This document shows positions 55,572 through 64,000 of a DNA stretch of 64,000 nucleotides, piece after piece. A program made the translations under genes and the position numbers. This DNA comes from Aquarana catesbeiana (Eukaryota > Chordata > Amphibia > Anura > Ranidae): contig NC_133336.1 of assembly GCF_042186555.1 (NCBI RefSeq), positions 38,620,338 to 38,684,337 on the forward strand. The letters run 5' to 3'. Each line of letters opens with the position of its first letter. Within the stretch, counting starts at the first letter, position 1. The notes beneath the pieces were generated by a model, which worked only from the letters and a program-made list of their open reading frames with translations, searched no databases and was not told where the DNA came from.

Positions 55572-56049
55572 AGCGGAGCGCCGCCGAAAAAAAAAATTTT
55601 AAAAGTCAGCAGCTACAAATACTGCAGCTGCTGACTTTTAAAACATGGACATTTACCTGTCCAGGGCGCCCGCGATGTCGGCACCCGAGGCCGAAGCGTC
55701 TCTCCGTCCTCGGGTGCTGCCGCCTCCATCTTCGGTAAGGGAATCAGGAAGTGAAGCCGTGCGGCTTCACTTCCCGGTTCCCTACTGCGCATGCGCGAGT
55801 CGCGACGCGCAATACGAATGCTCCCTGCTGCCTCTGGGACCCGTGTGTTTCCCAGCAGGCAGCGGGGAGGGAGCAGGAAGTGGCGTAAATAACCGCAGAT
55901 TCTGCGGCTATCTACGCCGGAAGTGGGTACAGATACCTGTAATATACAGGTATCTGTACCCCCCTCCCCCCTGAAAGGTGCCAACTGTGTCACCGGAGGG
56001 GGGGAGGAACCTGATGAGTGGAAGTTCCACTTTTGGGTGGAACTCCACT
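55572..56049. mobile_element. TTAA-type MITE, AGTGGAGTTCC family
   Basis: The left end AGCGGAGCGCC and reversed right end AGTGGAGTTCC are flanked by TTAA at 55568-55571, shared with the previous element, and 56050-56053. GC-rich interior with many short hairpins. Overlapping ORFs on both strands are not genes. Confidence 0.75.
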
Positions 56050-56087
56050 TTAAGGTGGATTTTGATGGTTTTTAAGAGCCCGATAGG

Positions 56088-56571
56088 CAGGGGCGTTGCT
56101 AGGTCTACAAAAGATCTGAGGCTAGAGCCCATAGCAGCGTAGTAAGGAAAGTCATATGCTTGGGCGGGCATACACATGTATATACAGTAATATTCGTGTG
56201 TGTATATCCCCAGAGAGCCCCCCTTACATCAGGGTCCCCAGAGAGCCCCCCTTACATCAGGGTCCCCAGAGAGCCCCCCTTACATCAGGATCCCCAGAGA
56301 GCCTCCTCCTTACATCAGGATCCCCAGAGAGACCCCCTTACATCAGGGTCCCCAGAGAGCCCCCCCTTACATCAGGATCCCCAGAGAGACCCCCTTACAT
56401 CAGGGTCCCCAGAGAGCCCCCCCTTACATCAGGGTCCCCAGAGAGCCTCCCCCTTGCATCAGAGTCCCCAGAGAGCCTCCCTTCCCCTTGGGGACCCCTG
56501 CCGAGACTCGGGGCTATGGGCCCAAGATTCGGGGCTATAGCCCCAAAAGCCACCCCCTAGCGACGCCACTG
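56088..56571. mobile_element. hAT-type MITE with internal 28-bp minisatellite
   Basis: Termini CAGGGGCGTTGCTAGG and CCTAGCGACGCCACTG, with a perfect 8-bp duplication CCGATAGG at 56080-56087 and 56572-56579. Inside, about ten units of CCCCAGAGAGCCCCCCTTAC plus ATCAGGGT occupy 56209-56490. Because the unit is 28 bp, three frames all stay open, giving the long overlapping ORFs here. Confidence 0.88.
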
Positions 56572-56579
56572 CCGATAGG

Positions 56580-57660
56580 TGTTAAATGATTACTAAGCTA
56601 AGTTCCTGTCCACTATCCTGGACCTGTTCCTCAAGAACATGATGTTAGATATTGAGCATCAGAGGAACCTTGGCTTCACACAGACACGTGCCAAGGATTG
56701 CTAAGCAACCACGAGGCACTGATTCTCCGTGAAATACTGTATAAATTGATGAAGTGGCATATCAGCCATGAAACGCATCTTTGGTGTTACCAAGAAAGTC
56801 TATTCCATGCTTCTACTGTCTTCAACCCTTCCATGACCATCACACCACACACTAAAGGGCGCCTCTCTCCACCTACAAGTTCCACATTAGTGACAAATCA
56901 GGCAGTGGTTGGAACCACAGCACATAGAGTTAGATGTAGGCATCCAACACACCTGAAAGTGTTGGATGCTAAAGATTCTAAAGGTAGGTATAGCTCTGCA
57001 AGAGAGTGAAGGTTCCACTCACTGGCAACAGGACTGGAAAGTATTATAAGGGCTGCAGCAGAGTCACTTTGGAATGTACTTATAGCCAGTGCTGGAACAT
57101 GGTTACCCAAGGTAAAGATACCAAACTGTGAGCCCCTAGGTGGAACAGGGGGCGCCATGCTAAAACGTGTAATGGTTGCGACATGCACTGAAATAGTAGC
57201 CATAGTTGTGGAAGACTGCAGAAAAATGAAGAGTTTGATAGCTATGCAATACGTCCCTCAATGAAATATAGGGCTAACGGTGAGGCAGCCAATGGAGGAT
57301 GGAGTTCCGGCAATCGTCCAGTAGGCCACCTCACATAACAGGAGCCGCTGTTTCTCCTGTTCCAATATGGTCTCTCTTGCGATAATGGTAACCCTTAGCA
57401 ATCCTTTGCAAAATTTTTTTATTGTCTCTTACATGTATATAGAGCTGATCTCATGACTGGACTAAGCAAAGTAGGCCTGTGCCTATATGCAGGAGAAGCA
57501 AAGGGGAGGCTATTTATGTAGTTACTAGACACACATTTTGTCCTATCGTTAGTACAGGCTTCTAGTAAACACAGCATCAGTTCTATTTTGTCATGTTAAT
57601 GCACAGAGATGACACAAACATGTAAATTCCGGCATCTAAAGTGCCTGGTGTATAAAATAT
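56580..57660. other. No gene or recognised repeat
   Basis: ORF 56698-57009 has no motif and probably no function. A short hairpin lies near 56938-56970 (CATCCAACAC / GTGTTGGATG). Confidence 0.45.
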
Positions 57661-57676
57661 ATATGGATAGTGTGTG

Positions 57677-61010
<3,334 letters not shown>

Positions 61011-61066
61011 GTCTAGGGCAGCCTTTATCAACCAGGGTCTAATGTAACCCCAAGTTTCCCTTAGAG

Positions 61067-61202
61067 CAGTGATGGCGAACCTTAGCACCCCAGATGTTTT
61101 GGAAATAGATTCCCCATGATGCTCATGCACTCTGCAGTGTAGTTGAGCATCATGGGAAATGTAGTTCCAAAACATCTGGATTGCCAAGGTTCGCCATCAC
61201 TG
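61067..61202. mobile_element. Short hAT-type MITE
   Basis: Termini CAGTGATGGCGAACCTTAGC and AAGGTTCGCCATCACTG, with a perfect 8-bp duplication CCTTAGAG at 61059-61066 and 61203-61210. Inner inverted repeats TTCCCCATGATGCTCA / TGAGCATCATGGGAA make a long hairpin. Confidence 0.92.
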
Positions 61203-61299
61203 CCTTAGAGGTTGCTAGAGGTTCCTTAGGCAATGAGCCTCTCAGATATGTAACCTTTGACAGCACACAACAAGGATATTTTACCTATCTACAATGGGG

Positions 61300-61645
61300 C
61301 TGTTCTACACCAATGTAAGGAGCATTCGTCCCACCAATATAAGGAGCATTCCCTCCACTGACCACTAACGTAAAGAGCATTCTTTCCATTGACCACTAAT
61401 GTAAAGAGCATTCTTCTCACTCACCACCATTAAGGAGAATACTTTCCAGTGACCACCAATGTAAGAAGCATTCTTTCCATTGACCACTAATGTAAGGAGC
61501 ATTCTTCCCACTGACCGTCATAGTAAGGAGCATTAATTTCACTGACCACCAATGTGAGGAGCATTCTTCACACTAACCACCAGTATAAAGGACATTCTTC
61601 CCAGTAACCACCAATGTAAGGAGCATTCTTCCCACTGACCACCAT
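61300..61645 (+). repeat. About 31-33-bp minisatellite
   Basis: Ten or so units of the type CCAATGTAAGGAGCATTCTT plus CCCACTGACCA. It lies within a region that looks like an older hAT-type element around 61015-61745. Confidence 0.82.
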
Positions 61646-61759
61646 TAATCCTCCATTGTACTTAAGGACATCGTGGGCCCACCAACATTACGGAGAGTGC
61701 CACCTGTCAGGGGAATGAGGAATATGCTAAGCGGTCCTCTCTGTGGTATTCCCCTAGAC

Positions 61760-62056
61760 CAGTGGTCTTTAAACTACAGCTCAAGGGTTGGATGTGGCCC
61801 ATTGCTGGCCTTTTCTGATCCTTGGGGCACTATTCCTTCCAATGATATGAGGCACTATTCTTCCCAATGACACCACCAGTGGTGCATAAATAATGCCATT
61901 GATACCAATGATGGGGCACTATTCCTCCCACTGATACCAATGATGGGGCAATTCTCCTCCTCCTATTGACCACCAACCCTGAGGACATATTTATTCTCAC
62001 TGATGCTGGGCCAAGACAGTGAACTGGCCTTTATTTGAAAAGTTTGGAGACCCCTG
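61760..62056. mobile_element. hAT-type MITE with short tandem repeats
   Basis: Termini CAGTGGTCTTTAAACT and AGTTTGGAGACCCCTG. The flanks CCCTAGAC (61752-61759) and CACTAGAC (62057-62064) match at 7 of 8 bases. The interior repeats ATACCAATGATGGGGCACTA. Confidence 0.75.
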
Positions 62057-62353
62057 CACTAGACTAAACAAACATTAAAGGAAGGAGAGCCACAGAATGA
62101 AAACCTTTGCACAGAGCAGGTAAATATGATAAGTTTATTATATAAAAAAATATAAAAACCAAACTTTTACAATCACTTTAATCAATATCTTACTGATGCA
62201 GAAGTGAACTTTTTTAGCAAATAAACTTGCCATTGTAAGTCCCCTCAACCATAAAGTGCAAGCATGTAGATGTGCCTTCACATACTTTCAAAGGATCTGA
62301 AGTGTTTAAAGACCCTGGAGACTCACTGTTGAAGGCTGGCACACACCTTCCAC

Positions 62354-62884
62354 TCAGGGAAAAGTAGCAGGTTCTCTGTAGTATCCCACAATGCCCAGGA
62401 ATGCATGTACCTGCTTCTTTCTGAGGGAGCGGGGCCAGTTTTGTATATCCTTTACCTTGCTGACCTGAGGTTTCACTAGCCCTTTATCCACGATATACCC
62501 CAGGTATTTCACTTTCTCCATTCCCAAAGCACATATTTCAGGGTTCACTGTAAACCCCTCCTTCCAAAGGGAGTCCAGCACTGCCTGGACTTTGGGCAAG
62601 TGTGATTGCCAGTCTCTTCCAAAAAAATACTATGTCGCCCAAATATAAGGAGGTATACTCCCGATGAGGTCGTAAAATCCTATCCGTTGCTTGCTGGAAC
62701 GTGGCTGGAGCAGTTTGTAGTCCAAAAGGCATTCTTTTGTACTGAAAACTGCCCTCTGGTGTAGAAAAAGCAGTTTCTCAATAAGCTCATCTACTCGGGG
62801 CATGGGGTAGGCATCAATCCTTGAAACTTCCTTAAGGAAATCATTGCAGAATCGCAGAGTCCTGTTGGGCTTCGGTACCAACAC
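62354..62884 (-). pseudogene. Reverse transcriptase, decayed
   Basis: Three frames give VPKPNRTLRFCNDF and DAYPMPRVDELIEKL (62884-62780), MPFGLQTAPATFQQATDRIL and the active site YLGDIV in place of YLDD (near 62640), then VQAVLDSLWKEGFTVNPEIC, KYLGYIVDKGLVKPQ and AFLGIVGYYR. One catalytic aspartate is replaced by glycine and the frame is broken at least twice, so this copy is inactive. Confidence 0.87.
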
Positions 62885-63025
62885 AATTGGGCTCGACCAT
62901 TCACTCTGTGATTCTTCAATAATCTCCAGTCTAACATCTTCACTTCTTCAGAAACGGCCTTCCTCTGAGCCTCTGGGATACGTTAAGGCTGGGCACAAAC
63001 TTTGACTCCTGGTTTAGTGATAATA

Positions 63026-63226
63026 TCATGCTCTGACATTAGTTAAACCTGGTAAGTCTGAAAATCTTTCTTTATTTCTCTGCAAGAACTCCTTTGCTTG
63101 CTGACTTTGGATTTTAGACAAGGTATTTGCTACTTGGACACTCTCCACCCCAACCTGAGGCTCAAGTCTTGCACCAGCCAGGGCGGTCACTGGTTCCCTG
63201 TCCATCCAGGGCTTTAACAAGTTCAC
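63026..63226 (-). pseudogene. Integrase tail joined to the pre-RT linker
   Basis: A 66-codon frame starts MNLLKPWMDREPV, the usual end of the gypsy integrase region (HVNLLKPW), and ends ERFSDLPGLTNV, the usual segment just before the RT. Having both in one frame is direct evidence that integrase precedes RT in one polyprotein. Confidence 0.8.
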
Positions 63227-63468
63227 ATGATATATCTGATACGGTTTCCTCTTGCCTGTCTGGTGGATTTTCTAATCTACCTCCCCCATTTTTTCCACAG
63301 CTTCAAAGGGACCTTACCATCTGGCCAAGAATTTACTTTCCACAGTGGAAATCAACACCGCCACTCGATCCCCCACTTGGAAGTGCCTTATTTTAGTGGA
63401 CCTATTATAGATCCGCCGTTGAGCCTCCTGGGCTCTTTGCAAATGTTCCTTGACCAGTGGCATCACGG

Positions 63469-64000
63469 TTAGTATCCTTTCCTGCATTTGGGAGACATAC
63501 TCAAGAAGAACGCTCTTATGCTGAATAGGTTCACTATCCCATTCCTCTTTAACAAAGTCAAGTAGTCTGTGAGGTCTGCGACCCTACACCAACTCAAAGG
63601 GCGAAAACCCCGTGGAGGCCTGGGGCACTTCCCAAATAGCAAACAGGAGAGCCGGTAACAGGCAGTCCCAGTCTTTCCCATCCCTTTGTGCCACTCTCTT
63701 GAGCATGGCCTAAGAGTCTTAGTAAAGCACTCTACCAAGCTGTCCGTTTGGGGATGGCAGACCGATGTGCGTAGCTGTTTAATCCAGAACAGCTTGCACA
63801 CATTGGCCATAACCCTCGACATAAATGGAGTGCCCTGGTCCATGAGTATTTCCTTAGGAAAACCAGTCTGTGTAAACAACTGGAATAATTCCCAGGCAAT
63901 AGTTTTAGAGGAAGTATTCTGCAGGGGTAGAGCTTCAGGATATCCAGTGGCATAGTTGAGAAAAACCAGAGCAGACTTTACCAAGAAACCCACTATATCC
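63469..64000 (-). pseudogene. Integrase core and start of C-terminal domain
   Basis: The minus-strand frame shows FLNYATGYPEALPLQNTSSK, then FTQTGFPKEILMDQGTPFMS and LRTSVCHPQTDSLVECF. These fit the DD(35)E integrase core: the first acid falls at the N in LNYAT (usually D, so lost here), the second at MDQG, and the last acid is in LVECF. Integrases of this class insert the element's DNA copy into the host genome. Downstream to about 63230 the C-terminal domain continues in broken frames. Confidence 0.85.

Larger units (their letters stand above)
62365..64000 (-). mobile_element. Ty3/gypsy-class retrotransposon pol fragment with integrase before RT
   Basis: Reading leftward from the window edge, the domains are integrase core, integrase C-terminal region, a linker and reverse transcriptase. 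The sequence then breaks off after the RT thumb region near 62365. No LTR, RNase H or gag is seen; the upstream part lies outside the window. The integrase-RT order is unlike most Ty3/gypsy elements and resembles the Gmr1 group. Many stops and frameshifts make it a relic. Confidence 0.85.

Noticed and set aside
55490..55993. GC-rich region as a CpG island promoter of a host gene
   Set aside because: It is the interior of a TTAA-flanked MITE with clear inverted ends.
56156..56589. Three overlapping ~130-residue proline-rich ORFs
   Set aside because: A 28-bp tandem repeat opens three frames at once. No start context or similarity supports a gene.

Overview
The window looks like intergenic DNA from a large, repeat-swollen vertebrate genome, most likely an anuran amphibian and probably a ranid frog. 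This is inferred from the repeat content: L1/Tx1-type LINEs, Tc1-like elements, many short inverted-repeat DNA transposons with TNA or TTAA target duplications, and hAT-type MITEs. I found no convincing host gene, tRNA, rRNA or CRISPR. Nearly all long reading frames are decayed transposon genes or translations of simple repeats.

Layout. 1-5.2 kb: an L2/CR1-like LINE relic split by a probable solo LTR and a MITE, then hAT-type and TNA-type MITEs. 5.37-11.76 kb: an almost complete L1-clade LINE with a 17-bp target duplication, ORF1 intact and ORF2 broken by one frameshift and one stop. 12.3-13.5 kb: a Tc1-derived element nested in a TNA-type element. 14.7-15.8 kb: a 32-bp minisatellite interrupted by a TTAA-type MITE. 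16.5-28.1 kb: a Tc1-like transposon split by a 9,957-bp block made only of TNA-type elements. Four of these are ~2.0-2.2-kb palindromes carrying back-to-back promoters. 28.3-45 kb: scattered MITEs, two LTR-like elements, a retro-insertion with inverted arms and microsatellites. 45.4-51.1 kb: a second L1/Tx1-like LINE, internally deleted, with tandem repeats in its 5' region and two later DNA-transposon insertions. 51.3-56.6 kb: chained TTAA-type elements, a palindromic A/T-rich element and a hAT-type MITE with a minisatellite. 57-62 kb: a GATA microsatellite, hAT-type MITEs and otherwise unremarkable sequence. 62.4-64 kb: a broken Ty3/gypsy-class pol on the minus strand with integrase upstream of reverse transcriptase.

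The region is best read as a stratified record of insertions, because many target duplications are still readable. The most unusual structure is the 17.9-27.8 kb cluster. Its palindromes hold mirror-image GC-box/TATA promoters, AUG-less purine-rich leader units with a strong hairpin, and AATAAA signals. They are joined to one another by single TNA trinucleotides. No function is shown. A transposon-borne non-coding RNA or a captured promoter are the two readings I consider most likely.
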